The notes below the pieces were generated by a model. That model saw only the letters and a list, made by a program, of their open reading frames with translations. It searched no databases and had not been told where the DNA came from. Below are positions 21,209 through 33,436 of a DNA stretch of 64,000 bases, in pieces; the first letter of the stretch is position 1, and each line of letters begins with the position of its first letter. The stretch is taken from assembly GCA_029207755.1 (NCBI GenBank), contig JARCOQ010000062.1, positions 310,001 through 374,000 on the forward strand, given 5' to 3'. This DNA is from Chamaea fasciata (Eukaryota; Chordata; Aves; Passeriformes; Sylviidae). The translations under genes were made by a program, and so were the position numbers.

Positions 21209-22610
21209 TTGCTGTGGCTGCACATGGGGACATGTTCATGGATAAAGGACAGTGACAAGTCAGGACAGGCTGCTTTGAGCCAAACATGGGTCATTCCCTG
21301 TGGACTGTCCCACTGTGATTCACCCACCCTTGTTCCTGCTCTGGGAAAACCTTCACCCAGGTCCCTGCCTGAGCTCCAGTTGTGCTGTCTGAGTGTGCCA
21401 GGAGCAGCCAGGCCTGTGCATGGGGGCTCTCCAGGAGCCGTCCCTGCCCCGCTGCCCTGGGTTTTTGGCCATGTGGCAGAGGGACAAGCCTGGATATTCA
21501 GGATTTGTCAGTGGAATCACTCCTAATGCAGAAAGGCTTGTTGCCATCTTCACTCCCACTTCTAAAGGGCATGGAAAACAGGAAGGAATTATAGGCATTA
21601 TTTTCCTGCCCACACATCATTCCTGGTTCTCTGAGGTCAGAAATCCCCAGCATTTCTGCTGCACCAGACCTTGCCCAGAGCAGAGGGATCCCTGAATGTC
21701 TCACCCTCTCCAAAGGTCTCTGGGCAAGGTCCTCAGCACCCCCTTCTGCCAAGGACACTCACAGCTCCCTTGGCAAACCCAACAGCATTTCCTCAGCTGT
21801 GGCATCTCTGCACTTCCCCGTGGCACATTCAGGGAACTGCCAGAGGCTCTGGCACAGATCTGCAGGCAGGAGGGCAGCTCAGAGCTTGGAAGGACGCAGC
21901 AAGGAGATCCCCGGGTGTGCCCACGATGGGATCTCAGGGAGGGGGCTCAGCTCATTCCCCTTTCCCATGGACTGCTTTGCCCACAGCCACACAGGTCACA
22001 GGGAAGCTCGGACACCCCATTCCCATGGACACAGCTGCCTGGCAAGAATCCCAAGGGCAGTGCCTGGCTCAGCTGCTGCAAATGCCAGAGCCTCCCTGAG
22101 AGCACCAGATGACAGTGACAGTATCAGGGGAGGGCAGAACCAAGAGAAGATGTTGTGGGGCTGTGCCTGGGAGGGCAGGGCAGACACAGCCAGGCACTCA
22201 GGACAGTGTTCCCGTGCCCAGCTGTGCACAGCACCTCCCACACACCCACAGTGCCCTCCTGCCCCCAGCACTGCTCTGTTCAGCCCCCTCTCCTTCCCTG
22301 AGCCTCTCCCTGGGCCTGGACATTTCCCTCCTGAGAGGAGCCTTGTCCCTGCCAGTGCTCACAGAGCCCATGCCACCCTCTGCGCCCTGGGCCCAGCCCT
22401 ACAGAAACCTGCCTGTCTGCAGGGCCCGGCCTGGGGCAGGGTCTGTCTGCAGCTGGGCAAGGGCAGCTCAGGAGAGCCCTGCTGGGCCCTGCAAAGGGGA
22501 TGCTGCTGCTGCTGCTGAGGGCTGAGGAGTGGCTGAAGGCCCTTTAGGAGGCTCCCAGCAGAGAGACTGACCACCCAAAGTTACAAATCAGGAGTCTCTG
22601 TAAATGATTA

Positions 22611-22675
22611 AACATGACTCTGATGATCCTAGGTGTCCCTTTCAACTCAGAATGTTCTGTGGTTCTGTGATTACA
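22611..22675 (+). mobile_element. CR1 3' terminal fragment (arm B)
   Basis: The plus strand shows GATGATCCTAGGTGTCCC and the tail TTCTGTGGTTCTGTGATTA, the sense CR1 3' tip. It is the inverted counterpart of 7,075-7,135. Confidence 0.65.
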
Positions 22676-24486
22676 ATTCCTGTTCTGCTTCACTCATCCT
22701 CTTTTGCCTATAATCAGAAGAGAAAAAACCCCTTGCAACAGCGTTACAACAGTAAAGTAAAAACCAGACCTTTCTTGGAAACTTCCAGGTGTCTCAGTGG
22801 GAATGAGGAACACCCAGCCCCTGATTTCAACAATTGATTAGAGGTTGATTAATTAGGATATTTAACAGAAACATCGAATAGGAAATTCAGTATCCACAGC
22901 TATAAACCCCTGGGTCAACCCATTGGAGTAGGTCCAAGGGCTTCTTTGTGCCACTTTTTTTTCTGACTGCTCACACTCTGGTTTAAAAACAAAATGTTCA
23001 TCTTGTAGGTCCACTTCCTGACAATAAGACTGGGCAGTATTTCAGGAATATATTTTGAAGCTTATTGTTCTAAAATCTAAGATAAAGGGTAGGAAATGTT
23101 GTAGAGTTATTGAAAGATTATAGTAATACAAGTATATAAAAGTAGTTGAATAGAGTCATAGTAGTTGAATAGAGTTGATTAAAGATAATAGTTTTATAAC
23201 TACATAATAGTAGTTAACAGTAGTTAACAGAGCTACGAATAAATGAAAAATGCATAAAAAGCAAAAATGTTTTTGTCATCACCCCAACTTTCCCATCCTT
23301 CTCCAAGCAGGAAATTGAAAACACTCTCAGGAAAGCTCCTGGTCTTTGCAGCAATACCAGGCTTAGCTTCCTTTGGCAAGTGTCCTCCGGAGCTGTGCCC
23401 AGGCTGGTCTGGAGCTGGGAGCAGCCCTGCCCCACACAGCCCCTCTCAGCAGCAGCACCTGCCCTGCTCAGGGTGGCTCCTTCCCCCCACAGCTTCTCCC
23501 CAGCGCTGGCAGCAGCTCCCCGGGCCAGCTGAGAGCTGTCCCTGGCAGGCAGCAGGGTCCCTGGCCCAGCGCAGCGCCCTGGGCTGCAGGACCCTGCTCT
23601 GCTCGACAGCCCTGGGCACCCCTGGCTGCAGCCCCGGCTGCTCAGCCCTGCAGCAGAGCCCGGCAACAGGGAGCTGCCCTGTGCTGTGCCTCGGGTGCTG
23701 CAGCAGGGACACCCAGCCCTGCCCTGGGGCCACATGCCTGCTCTGCAGCCACGCTGAGAGTCCTCCTGGAAGGGCCTTAAAGCTGTGGGATGTGCCAGCT
23801 TCAGTAGATCCCTGCAGGAGCTGCAGCTTCTCTTCCCCCAGCCTGGGAGTGACTCTTCCTAACGCTGTGAGGATTTGTCCCCCAGTGAGCCCTCAGTGAG
23901 CTCTGCTCTGTGCTGCCAGCCCAGGCTGAGTTGAAGCCCTCTGTGCCTGTGTGCTGTGCCCGGGGTGGCTGCAGGCAGTGCCCCAGCCCTGCTGGGCTGG
24001 GCACAGGAGCTGCTCCTGGGCAGAGCTGTCTCTCTGCAGCGCTGCCCTTGCCAGGAGCTGCCTCTGTGCCAGGAGCCCGGCCCAGCTCAGCAGCGCAGAC
24101 ACGGCACAAGGGCTTGAGTGACCCTCTCCAGGCTTGTGCTGAGGCCCTGAACATCAGTCCCTGAGAGGGAGCTGGAGAAACCTCTCAAGAATTCAAAGTC
24201 AGAATCCAGCTCCAAAGTTTCTTGAAGTTTTACTGGGTCCCGCTGAGGGACACGACAGAGAAAGTGTCCCCAGGCCCCAGCCAGAGCAGAGAAGTGCAGG
24301 CAGTGATGACACGTGGGGACAAAGAGAAGCCAAGTCTTGGTGCCCTGGGCCACAGCAGCCTCTGTGCCACCAAGGGCCGTGAGGAGTCACCTTGTCCTGA
24401 GGCCCTGGGGCCTCCTGGCACAGCCCCGGCAAGGCTGGGCACTGTCAGCCCCTTGTCCTGCCCTCAGCATCCCCCTCCCATCCCAG

Positions 24487-25361
24487 TGGCCTCAAGGATG
24501 TGCTGGAAGGAGTCCCTGGGGAGCCTTGGTCAGGAATGGCCCTGGGGGCTCCTTAATGCTCCCAGGGACTGCAGGCTTTTCAAAGGACTTAGGGCTTTGC
24601 TTTTGCCTTGGAGTCTCAGAGAGGTTTGTGCAATCACGGCCTCCAGTTATCTGCTTTAATTAGTCCCTTGAGAGGCTTTGTCAGTAATGACACTCAGTGC
24701 ACTCATTAATGCTTCAAAGCACTTCAGGTTTTTAAAGGTACTTGATGCTTCCCTTTTAAAACTGACTTTGTGAAAGGTTTGTGCCATTGTTGCCCAAATT
24801 ATCTACTGTAACAAGTCCTTTGAGATTCTCAATCAGTAAAAGCACTCAGTGGGGCTCATCAGTAATTCCGGCTACTCAAGGTTTATTCAAGGACTTTTTT
24901 TTGACACTGAGTCTGAGAGGTTTGTGCACTCGTGGCCTCCAATTATTTGCTCTAATCAGTCCCTTGAGATTTTTACTCAGTAACAACACTCGGTGGAGCT
25001 CATTCATGCTTCAAGGTAATCGGGGACATTTAAGCACTTCTTTTTGCCACTGAGTCTCTGAGAGGTTTGTGCAATCATGGCCCCAATTATCTGCTTTAAG
25101 GAGTCCCTTGAGAGCTGTGCATTGACACTCAGTGGGGCTCATTCATGCTTTGAGATACTCAGGGGGTTTAAGGTACTTTGGGTTTTTCCTTCCCACACTG
25201 AGTCTCTGAGAGGTTTTGGTGCAATCCTGGCCTCCAGTTCTCTCCTCCAAGGACTCCATGAGGAACCTGTGTTGGGGATGGACCTCAGGGTGACCCTTTA
25301 ATGCTTCCAGACACTTTGGGTTTTTCCTCTGACTTTGACTCCTGGAAAGGTTTGTGCAATC
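24487..25361. repeat. 145-bp tandem repeat, six units (arm B)
   Basis: Inverted counterpart of 4,394-5,268 with the same unit number and order. Confidence 0.9.
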
Positions 25362-25484
25362 TCTTCTCAGGCCCTGAGGTTCCAGGGCTCAGCACCAAAT
25401 GCATCACTGGGCTCATTAGGAGAAAGCAAGTCCTGACAAACCACGGCTGTGCCTTGATTTCCTTCTGGCCTGGTGCAGTTCCTT

Positions 25485-25955
25485 AGGAAGTCTTTTTTCC
25501 TAGAGTTATGGAGAAATATTTCAAAGAGCGTCGAAGGAATCAACACTCTTCTTTTCAAAGGGGGTATTTTTCTCTTGAGAGCAGAGGTCATTGCAGCATT
25601 CAAGTGACTGATACTGATCCAGGGTCTCTCCTAAGGAAGTCTGGCCTGGTCAGAGGAGCTGTGCCTTGAGGTCTGATCCACTTTGGACAACCATGCTCCA
25701 CATTCCCTAACCCCATCCTGCCTCTCCTCACTCACCTGGGACCTGCTTTGCTCAGAGGACTGGGTTCACTCAGACAAAGAGAGGTTTTCTTCCTTTCTTA
25801 GCAATCAAAACCTCCTAAGTTCCAAACAATCTCCTCAATTTGTGGCAAGCCCAAGGTGTCACCAAGGAGGTTCCCCTTCCCCAAGGCAGAACCATGCAAG
25901 GAATGTTTTAGACACCAATGAAGATGTACGATAAACAAAAATTTAGAGTTGGCTG
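25485..25955 (+). repeat. Dispersed repeat (arm B copy of 3,800-4,270)
   Basis: It is in the same orientation as 11,338-12,432 and lacks that copy's LTR, so it gives the clearest direct view of the pre-insertion sequence. Confidence 0.7.
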
Positions 25956-26517
25956 GAGGCAGAATTAGACCAACTCCTCAAGGACAGACAAGCTTTGAAC
26001 TCCTTGCAAGTCAAAGCTCCAGGTGGGTTGTTGGGAGGTGTGTGAGTGAGGCAAGAGTGAGGGCAAGGGAAATGCAGAGAGCCCTGGAAGTGCTTCTGTG
26101 CACACAGGCTGTGGGGAAGGGCGCTGCAGCCCAGGCCTGGGCCAGGAGGGAGGCTGGATCATCATCCCAAGCTGCCCGGGGCCATGGCAAGGGGCTGTGG
26201 CCATGGACACTGGCCTGAGCCCAGTGCCTGGGCCCCTTGCCCAGGGCTGGTGTCAGTGGCCAGAGCCAGAGGGGATCCCTTGCTGGGGGCTGTGCCACGG
26301 CCACCTGCCCTGTGCCGCGCCGGCTGCTCAGGCGCCGCGGAACCAGCAGCAAACGCCGCTGCCAGGGCCAAAGGCAGCTCAGCCAGGCAGAAAGGGGCAG
26401 TGCTGGGCACTGGTTCCATGGCAGCCCTCACTGGGACAGCACACCTGGGTCACCTGTCCCGGCAACTGCCACGGAAACCTGGCTCATTGGGAATGCAATG
26501 GTGGACAAAGGTTTTAG

Positions 26518-26795
26518 GAGGGCCTGTCCCAATAGGACAAAGGGTGCTGGTTTTAAACTGAAGGAAGGGAGGTTCAGATGCGGAGAGATAAGGAAGAAAT
26601 TTTTGAGCATGAGGCTGGTGATCCACCAGGACAGGCTTTCCCAGAGAGCTGGTCAATGCCCCCTCCCTGGAAACATTCAAGTCCAGCTGGGACAGGGCTC
26701 TGAACAACCTGATCTGGTGAAAGATGCTCATCGCAGGCGTTTGGATGAGATGAGCACTGCAGAGCTCTTCCCATCCCAACAATTCCAGGATTGCA
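26518..26795 (+). mobile_element. CR1 LINE 3' fragment (arm B)
   Basis: Sense copy of the CR1 tip described at 2,958-3,235. A six-base deletion near 26,725 keeps a surrounding long open frame (26,237-27,406) open, at 389 codons instead of 391. Confidence 0.85.
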
Positions 26796-27695
26796 TGGGG
26801 AGAAGGGGCTGCTGGCTGGACTCCATCCACTCCCTTGAGTCCTCCTTGTCTCTGCTGGAGCCCACATCCAGCAGCCAAAGCCAGCCCCTTCTCTGGCCTT
26901 TCCCCCCCTGCCCCAGGGGCTGCCAGAGCCAGGGAGGCACAGGTGACCTTGAGGCTTTGCAGGGCTCAGGCACAGCGGCTGTGCCAGAGTCAGGGCTGAG
27001 GTGTCACTCTGCGGGCTGGGGCAGAGCCCAGGCAGAAATGAGCCCTGAAGCAGCAGCTGTGCAGTGGGGGCCAGCAGGCCGGGCTGCCAAGGGAGGCTTC
27101 TGGCCATGGCCTGGAAGCAGCTGCTGCTGCCAAGGTGCCTTTGGTGCCTCGGGCTCTCCCTGGCACAGCTCCCAGCACGGCACTCTGCACTTGTGCCCGA
27201 GCCCTTCGTTGTGTTGGCTTGGCCTGGGGCTTTTCCTGCAGCGGGACCTGCCCTGGTCATGGCACAGGAAAGGCAGTTCCTCATGGAGCAGGAGGCTCTG
27301 CCTGGAATGGGCTCAAACAAGTCCAACAAGGCCCTGTTTACTTCAAAATTGCTTCCTAGAGCACTATATTCTATATAATTGTTACAGCTCCTATACTGTG
27401 GAGTAAATAACTCTCTTTTTTCTATTTGCTCTGTTGTGTAAATAAATCTTTCTGTCTAATCCTGATCAGAATCAATCATAGCTGTATTTATGGAAATATA
27501 TCTGGTATTGAATCGGTAATCCTGGGGGACAAATTGCATTGCAGTTCAATTCCACCTGTCCAGTCTTTTACACGTAAACCTTTGACAAAGTCTGGGACTA
27601 GGATTGGATCCAGCCACTCCCAGTCTCCTCTCTTAGATGGAATTTGAAAAGTCAGGCATCCTGGAGGGGTTTGAGGATCCATGGTGTCTGTTGGG

Positions 27696-28413
27696 TGTCA
27701 TTTCTCCACCTCATGACTCAGCAGGAGTTTCTCCAGTGAAGAAATGAAGCTTTTGCCTGAAGCTCCCACTCTGCCCATGACAGGAAGCTGTCAGAGTCTG
27801 TCCAAGGATGTGATATGCCTCACGACTGTCTCCAATGATTGAGGACTGAGACCCCAGGCTCTGAAAGCAGCCCCTGGCCTGGCTGAGGTGGAACGCTTGC
27901 CAAGTCTCGGAGGACTGGTGTGCATCTCCATGAGAACGGAGTGCAAGAACAATGGAACTGGTCACAGTGGACTGAGCCAAGGCTGCCTGTCCAAACTGGT
28001 CTGTCCGTACTGGAGGTACGGTTTGCAGCTTGTTCCTGAGCACTCAGCCTTTACACAGCTGGTTCCTGCTTTGGCTCTGTGCCCCTTGCTTTGCTTCCCG
28101 CCTTGACCAACCTATAAAACCTCTGGAGACCCCCGCTCACTTTTGTGATCACCCCACGGGAGAAGATCGCGTCTATAGGCATCGTCAGGCGTCGAAGACT
28201 CGACCCTCCACGTTTGTAGCTATAATCCCCTTCCCCTCTTTCTCTCTCTTTCTTACTATTTTTTATTTCTCTCCCCACTATGGCATTTGTTGCCACTAAA
28301 TAAAGGCGCATTTTTGATGGAGTAAACTGAGTTGTTCCCTGCTGTGTCTTTTGCACTCTGAGATCCCTAAAACAAACCATCACGAACCCCGCTTGTGTGA
28401 GCGGATCGTGACA
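27696..28413 (+). mobile_element. ERV 5' LTR, 718 bp (arm B)
   Basis: Sense orientation. TGTCA at 27,696 and TGACA at 28,409-28,413 mark the ends. TATAAAA lies near 28,112 and AATAAA near 28,300, with a CT-rich R/U5 region between. Leader and gag follow on the same strand. Confidence 0.78.
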
Positions 28414-28419
28414 TGAAAT

Positions 28420-28437
28420 GGGCGTCACGGACAGGAT
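28420..28437 (+). promoter_or_regulatory. ERV primer-binding site (arm B)
   Basis: GGGCGTCACGGACAGGAT lies six bases after the LTR. The other arms start TGG, so the first base has mutated here. A serine-tRNA primer is inferred from resemblance to a tRNA-Ser 3' end recalled from general knowledge. Confidence 0.55.
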
Positions 28438-28840
28438 CTTGATGGACAGAGGGGTTGCGGGTTTTGTATAGCTTGTAACAGGGGAAGGACCCTCGTCTCA
28501 GCCGCACCTAGCACGCCACTTGGGTGAGCGCTGTTAGAAAGCAAGGGGGGCGAGGGAAAATTCCCGCACACTGTATACACCCAGGCGTATAGCACTCCCT
28601 GTCATCAGGATTTCACAGAAGGATCTCATTGTGCAAAAGATGGGACTGTAGTTAGTTTTTGTGTGTTTTGGGCTGCTTGGTGTCATTGAGGAGACAACTC
28701 TTTGGAACTAAGGTGAACCTCCCAGGCAGTTTTGGTCTCCTCGCCCATTCCAGGGAAGCAAAGGGAAACACAGTTTTAGCTGTGCCTTTGGTGTAACTTG
28801 AAGCGTACCTCCCTGAGAGTGGTTTTGGTCCCTGCACAAA

Positions 28841-30056
28841 ATGAGTGAAAAAGATAAGAATGCATTTTATGCTTTGCTAGCAAAACATAGTGCTAGACCT
28901 TCTCCAGACGGAGAAAGGTGGGCACGGAATAATTGGTTGTAACTTTGAAAACATTGTAGATAGAATATATTCTTTGCAACATGATGCTAGATACAAACTG
29001 GGCAGAAATAAAACCATTCTTTGCTCAGTTTTGGGGGCCTGTCTTTTGGCAGCCATAGAAACCCATTTTGAATGGGTAAGTGAAGAAAAAGCAGTCATAG
29101 AATCCCTGCAGAATTTGGTAGAAGCTTTGCAAAAACAATTAGAACAGGAAAGAAATCAGAATTATTTGCTGCAGATTTCCCTTGCAGAAGGGTGAAGTAA
29201 AAACTTAAAATCTGCAGATTCACCCACAGAAGGAAAAATAGAAGGAAAGGAGACATACAACATTAAACAAATATACCCTCAGAAAGAATTAGTACACATG
29301 CAAAATTGTGGGGAACACTGTTGCTCCAACTTGAGACCTCTCATCAAAACAGAATATAATTATATAAATGAAGAAGATGGTGATCCCCACATAACCACCA
29401 AAGAAATACCATACACAGCCACTGAATTAGCTAAATTAAAGACACAATACTCCCGCCTCCCTAGTGAATCAGAGACGGAGTATGTTTTCAGAGTTTCCCT
29501 CACAGGGGGCGACCAAATTAAATGAAGTGAACAAGAAGGAAGTGGCTACTGGGGACATGGAGTTTTCTTAACAACAGGAAACACACATGCTCCATGGTCC
29601 CTGACACAGCGTGCAGCTCACTGGGCAGGGGGGTTAAACCCCCTAGAGACGGGCGACCCTCTGGCAATAGTCGGCACCTCGGACCAACTCCTAGAAAACA
29701 TACACAAAGCTGCATGCTTGCAAATGATACAGGAAAGAAAATTAATCTCTGGCTGTGAGTCACCAATGCAACAGCCTGTCAAACCTGAGACTATGACCCC
29801 TTTAATCCGAGGTCTGCCAGAGTCTCTTAAACCAACAGCAATTCTTCTTCCAAAAACAATAGCATCTATCTCCTCGGTAGATAGATTTGAAAGATTTCTC
29901 GGACACACAAGAGATCAAACTGGTTCCACTGACTCCACTGACTCCTCACCTTTTACAGCTCTTAGCTCACAATCTAACAGCAGTTATAAACTTTGGACAT
30001 GGAGTGAGGTAGCAGAGTTAATAAGTTACAGTAGAAAATATGGACCAGTGAAGTAC
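28841..30056 (+). pseudogene. ERV gag fragment (arm B), cut by a second LTR
   Basis: The start codon is at 28,841. The first frame stops after about 34 codons because of a one-base change of length relative to arm C. The coiled-coil-like part (28,890-29,195) and the capsid-like part (29,298-29,880) survive as separate frames. The remnant ends where another LTR begins at 30,057, so the rest of gag, pol and env are absent. This is the most complete 5' ERV end in the window, but it is clearly inactive. Confidence 0.82.
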
Positions 30057-30750
30057 TGTCTTGGTTTGGGAAGACAGGTATCTGCCAGGTAAAATTACAA
30101 CCAGAGGCTCCTTGGAAAAGATTTGGGAAATAGGAATAGCAATTCTTTACTAGTATGTAATGCAAAGCAAACAAACACAAAAAAAACCCCTCACCAAACA
30201 ACTACAGAATTAATAACAAACGAAAACAGTATGTAGTGGTTTGAAAGCAAAACAAATGAGAGGCTCCAAGTCAGAGATACAATTTAATAGAAAAAAAGGA
30301 AAGAAAGTAAAATAAAATAGATGCAATAATACAAAAGACCACTGACAGAGTCAGAATACAACCTGAGCGGAGTGATGGAAGCAGTCCAGATGAGGTGGTC
30401 TTCCTGAAGCAGTGATCCTGTAGAAAGGTCTGGTAGCTCAGGTCCTCTGGGAATCCAGTGGGTAAGCGCCCCTCTGGTGTTCAGAGTCTCAGCTTATATC
30501 CAGGCTGGAATGCTTGGTTCCTCCCTCTGGGCGGAGCATCTCACAATGGGATGGTGAGTCATGTGATAAGGCCTGATGGGCCCATTAACAGGAGGTAGTC
30601 CAGGAGGGGGTTATCTGTGAGCTGTGTAGCAAAGGTGCTGATGGGCCCATTAACAGAAGATAAGCCAGAGTGGAGGAGGCAGGGAGCACTGCCTCACCTG
30701 GTTTCAACAGTTCATGAAGATGGTGATAGAATATACTTCAACCCAGGACA
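30057..30750 (-). mobile_element. Second-family LTR at the outer edge of arm B
   Basis: On the minus strand it starts TGTCCTGGGTTG and ends CAAACCAAGACA, 694 bp in all. A TATAAG box and an ATTAAA signal are in the expected order (clearest in the arm C copy). The outer boundary of B-C similarity coincides exactly with this LTR's 5' end. No convincing target duplication is seen at either side, consistent with rearrangement or with a partial element. Confidence 0.8.
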
Positions 30751-31855
30751 ACTTGGAGCAAAAGTGTTGCAAATGAAAGTTTTAAATCCCAATGGATTTT
30801 GTGACAGCAGTTTTTCCTATACTATGTGTAGCAGCCCAAGGATTTCATCAGTGGGGTGGTGGGTGCTTTTAGCTTTGTCCTGTGCCACTCTGGGATGTCA
30901 TGAAACAGGACTTCAGCTGCCACCAGCCCGCGTTTCCCTCTGCCACCCCAGCTCCGTGGATCTTGTGTCCCCCAAAGCAGACACAAAGTTTTCCTGCTGC
31001 TCTCCCTTTGCACAAATCCACAGAGAGCTGGGATTGTTCCAAGTCTTGTCTCTCCATTGTGCCATATTCCTAAAGAACCAGCAGTCCATCCCGATGAATA
31101 CAGCGAGTTACACTGATGGTTGTCAGCTCCATTTCCTGCCTAGAAATCCTGAAACTGCTTCTAAATGCTGCTCTCCTCAGCTCTTAGACACCTACTCACA
31201 CAAAGCTGGGAAAAAATCCCCTGGCTTCCGGCTTACAAGTGAGCCAAAGTTAGAGCTCTGTGGAAAATCTTTATCCATCCCTATCCTTTTAATACATCTG
31301 TATGTGGGGTGTGCATGGATGTGTCTTGTATAGAAAGGAAGGAGTGCACAAGCACCGTGCCTGACACTTTCCCTCTCTGTGTTCATTCCATACCCATGGG
31401 TACAAAGACATTATGGAAACCCTGGCGCAGACAGAGCCTTCTGTGCATGGATACAGAGACATGCAAGAGCCCCTTGGTCATCCTGCTGGAAGGACGACAA
31501 AAAGGGAGTGGGAACTCAGCAGTGAGGAGAGCTGAGGGCTGGAGAGCAGCTCTGAATGACACTAAAATGTCTCTGGGCCTCTGAGACATTGCTACTCTTC
31601 AGCCAGTGCCAGTCCCTAAGCCTGGGACTCAGTCTTCCTCATGCTGAGGGGCACCAAGGAAGGCAACAGTGTGATGGAGACTGGCATGGGCTGGGAACTC
31701 ACTGGGGAAAAATAGAGAGCATTGTGAAGGAAAAGGCAGGTGGAGGACAGAACTGTTCAGAGAAGAGCTGAGCTACAGCTTGAGCAAGCTTAAAAATGTC
31801 ATTTGGGGCCATCCCAGATTGATTTCATTTCAGAAGGTATTGAACAAGTTTATTT
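30751..31855. other. Unique sequence, no gene recognised
   Basis: Mixed-composition DNA between arm B and the PIM region. Open frames up to 238 codons (30,617-31,333, starting inside the LTR) have no recognised domain and cross the repeat boundary, so they are not called. Confidence 0.5.
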
Positions 31856-32304
31856 TTTGGGCGGTATCATGTTTTCTCTTGGAGATGTACACTCTGCAAA
31901 CTTGAGCCGCATTGCCAAAATGCTCAAGGCAAGTCTCTGCTGCAGGGCACACCGTTTCTTCTTTGGCTGATCCCGGCCCGGTGCTGAGCCCAGCAGAGCC
32001 CTGGCAGAGCCCAGAGCAGCCTCAGCACCCGCAGAGCCCAGCTGCAAGGACAGAAACCAGAAACCGCCCGTCAGCTGAAGGCTCCTGTGCCCTTGTCCCA
32101 GCCGCCCGCGGTGCCCAGGCCACGCTGGCCGTGCTCAGGGCTGGGCCCAAAGCTGCCCATCACTGCTGGCAGGACGTGTGCCCAGCCTGCAGCCAGCCAC
32201 GGCGCATCCAGCCCTCAGCAGCTGCCCAGAGCAAGATGCTCCTGTGCTGGCTGCCATCTCCCAAAAGCTCTTACCCCACCCGTGCCAAGAAGACGGGGAC
32301 CCAC
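31856..32304 (-). other. PIM-copy intron relic and possible 3' exon
   Basis: About 32,040-32,260 resembles the last intron of the intact PIM-like gene (33,545-33,760), sharing GAAACCAGAA and CTCAGAGCTGGGCCCAAA-like blocks. Minus strand of 31,850-32,047 is open for 65 codons. It is preceded by an acceptor-like CTTGCAG and followed by AATAAA. This could be a terminal exon, but no homology is recognised. Confidence 0.35.
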
Positions 32305-33165
32305 CTCACGCCATCCGCCGCTGGAAGAAAAGCTGCTCCCAAACCACGTCCTCAGCCTTCTCCAAGGGCGCGGCCCATCCACGCCACAGCTGGTCCCAAG
32401 CACTTCCCAATCCAAACTGGACACCACCTAGAACACTTCCTTTAGAAAAACAAACAACAAATTAACAGACAAAAAGGGGAAACAAGGGAAAAGGTAAAAG
32501 ATGTGATCTCTGTCAGGGGCTTGAGGAAGGGCCAATTCCGACATGCTTGGGAAAAACCCACCCACCAGTGAGGGAAGCCCATGCTTTCACTCTTCCCCCC
32601 TGCACTGCCCCCCAAAATAATGGTGATCCCAAAGCAAACAAGGGCAGTGGAGCAGCCCAAGCCCTTCCTTGCCTGCAAAGCAAAGCAGCCCATGGACAGG
32701 CTCTGGAGTCCCAGCTCTGCTCCCACCTTGGGGGTTTGTTTGTGTCGGGCTGGCTGCCCCAGCCCCAGCCCAGGGCACGGTGGGTGGTGGGGGCTGTTGG
32801 AAGGGCCAGGAGCCAACTCCCATTTCGTAACCACCCCAGCCTGTGCCCCCAGCCCTGCCAAAAAGCAGCTTGGCAGCCCACTGAACAATCAGTTGGACCT
32901 GCCCCAGCAAAGGGAGGAACCTGTGGTTCCTGGACAGGCCGTGCAATGCCCAAATCTGGGAGCATCCCCCTGTGCGTGGACTCATCTGCAAATTCGCTGT
33001 GGAGCCTGGCTTTGAAGAAGGTGCCAGAATCGAAGTCAGTCATCTTCACCTTTGTGGTGGCCAGGTCCCAGAAGAGGTTTTCATCCTTGATGTTGTCCTC
33101 GCTGTCTCCAGCAGCAGCAGCCCCACCTTGTCCAGCTTCTCCAGGGGCTCCTTCTCGTTCCCTGG
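32305..33165 (-). pseudogene. Decayed PIM-like kinase fragments (second copy)
   Basis: Minus-strand reading of about 33,110-32,986 gives an activation-loop-like stretch: IKDENLFWDLATTKVKMTDF, then DSGTFF. It matches the PIM IKDEN...DFGSG region. The HRD catalytic motif has become EDN and DFG has become DFD. The exon's 3' splice site, expected just after GCAG at 32,986, is followed by AT instead of GT. At about 32,400-32,305 a second piece reads EDVVWEQLFF and ends in a stop next to a GTGGGT donor. The intron between (32,460-32,950) resembles the intron at 34,040-34,570. A non-functional tandem paralogue is inferred. Confidence 0.65.
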
Positions 33166-33436
33166 GGGTGAGACCAGGCTCTCAGGGCTCTGCCCAGGGC
33201 CCCAGCTGTCAGTGAACCAGGACAAGCAAAACCAGCCTGGATGGCAGCCACCAGTGCTGGGCAGAGCAGCTCGGCTCCAGCACGAGGGCTGCCTGTGCCC
33301 ATCCCATGAGCCCTGCACAGTGACACAGGCAGGACAAAAAGTCTGGCTTGCTCTGCTTCTGATCACCAAGGCATGTGTGCAGCTGGAACTTACCAGGGCA
33401 CTGCATCAAAGTGTGCCTGTGGCTCTCTCCCTTCTT

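Larger units (their letters stand above)
19231..30750 (-). repeat. Arm B, inverted copy of arms A and C
   Basis: It is the reverse complement of 1-10,516 (to about 29,755) and of 47,250-58,751 over its full length. Left edge is 19,231, where GCAGTG is the last shared hexamer. Right edge is 30,750, the last base of an LTR. Features inside, in plus-strand order, are: receptor pseudogene, CR1 tip, 145-bp tandem repeat, dispersed repeat, CR1 fragment, ERV LTR, leader and gag, then a second-family LTR. Confidence 0.95.

Noticed and set aside
30617..31333. 238-codon plus-strand frame beside arm B
   Set aside because: It begins inside an LTR and crosses the duplication boundary, with no recognisable domain.
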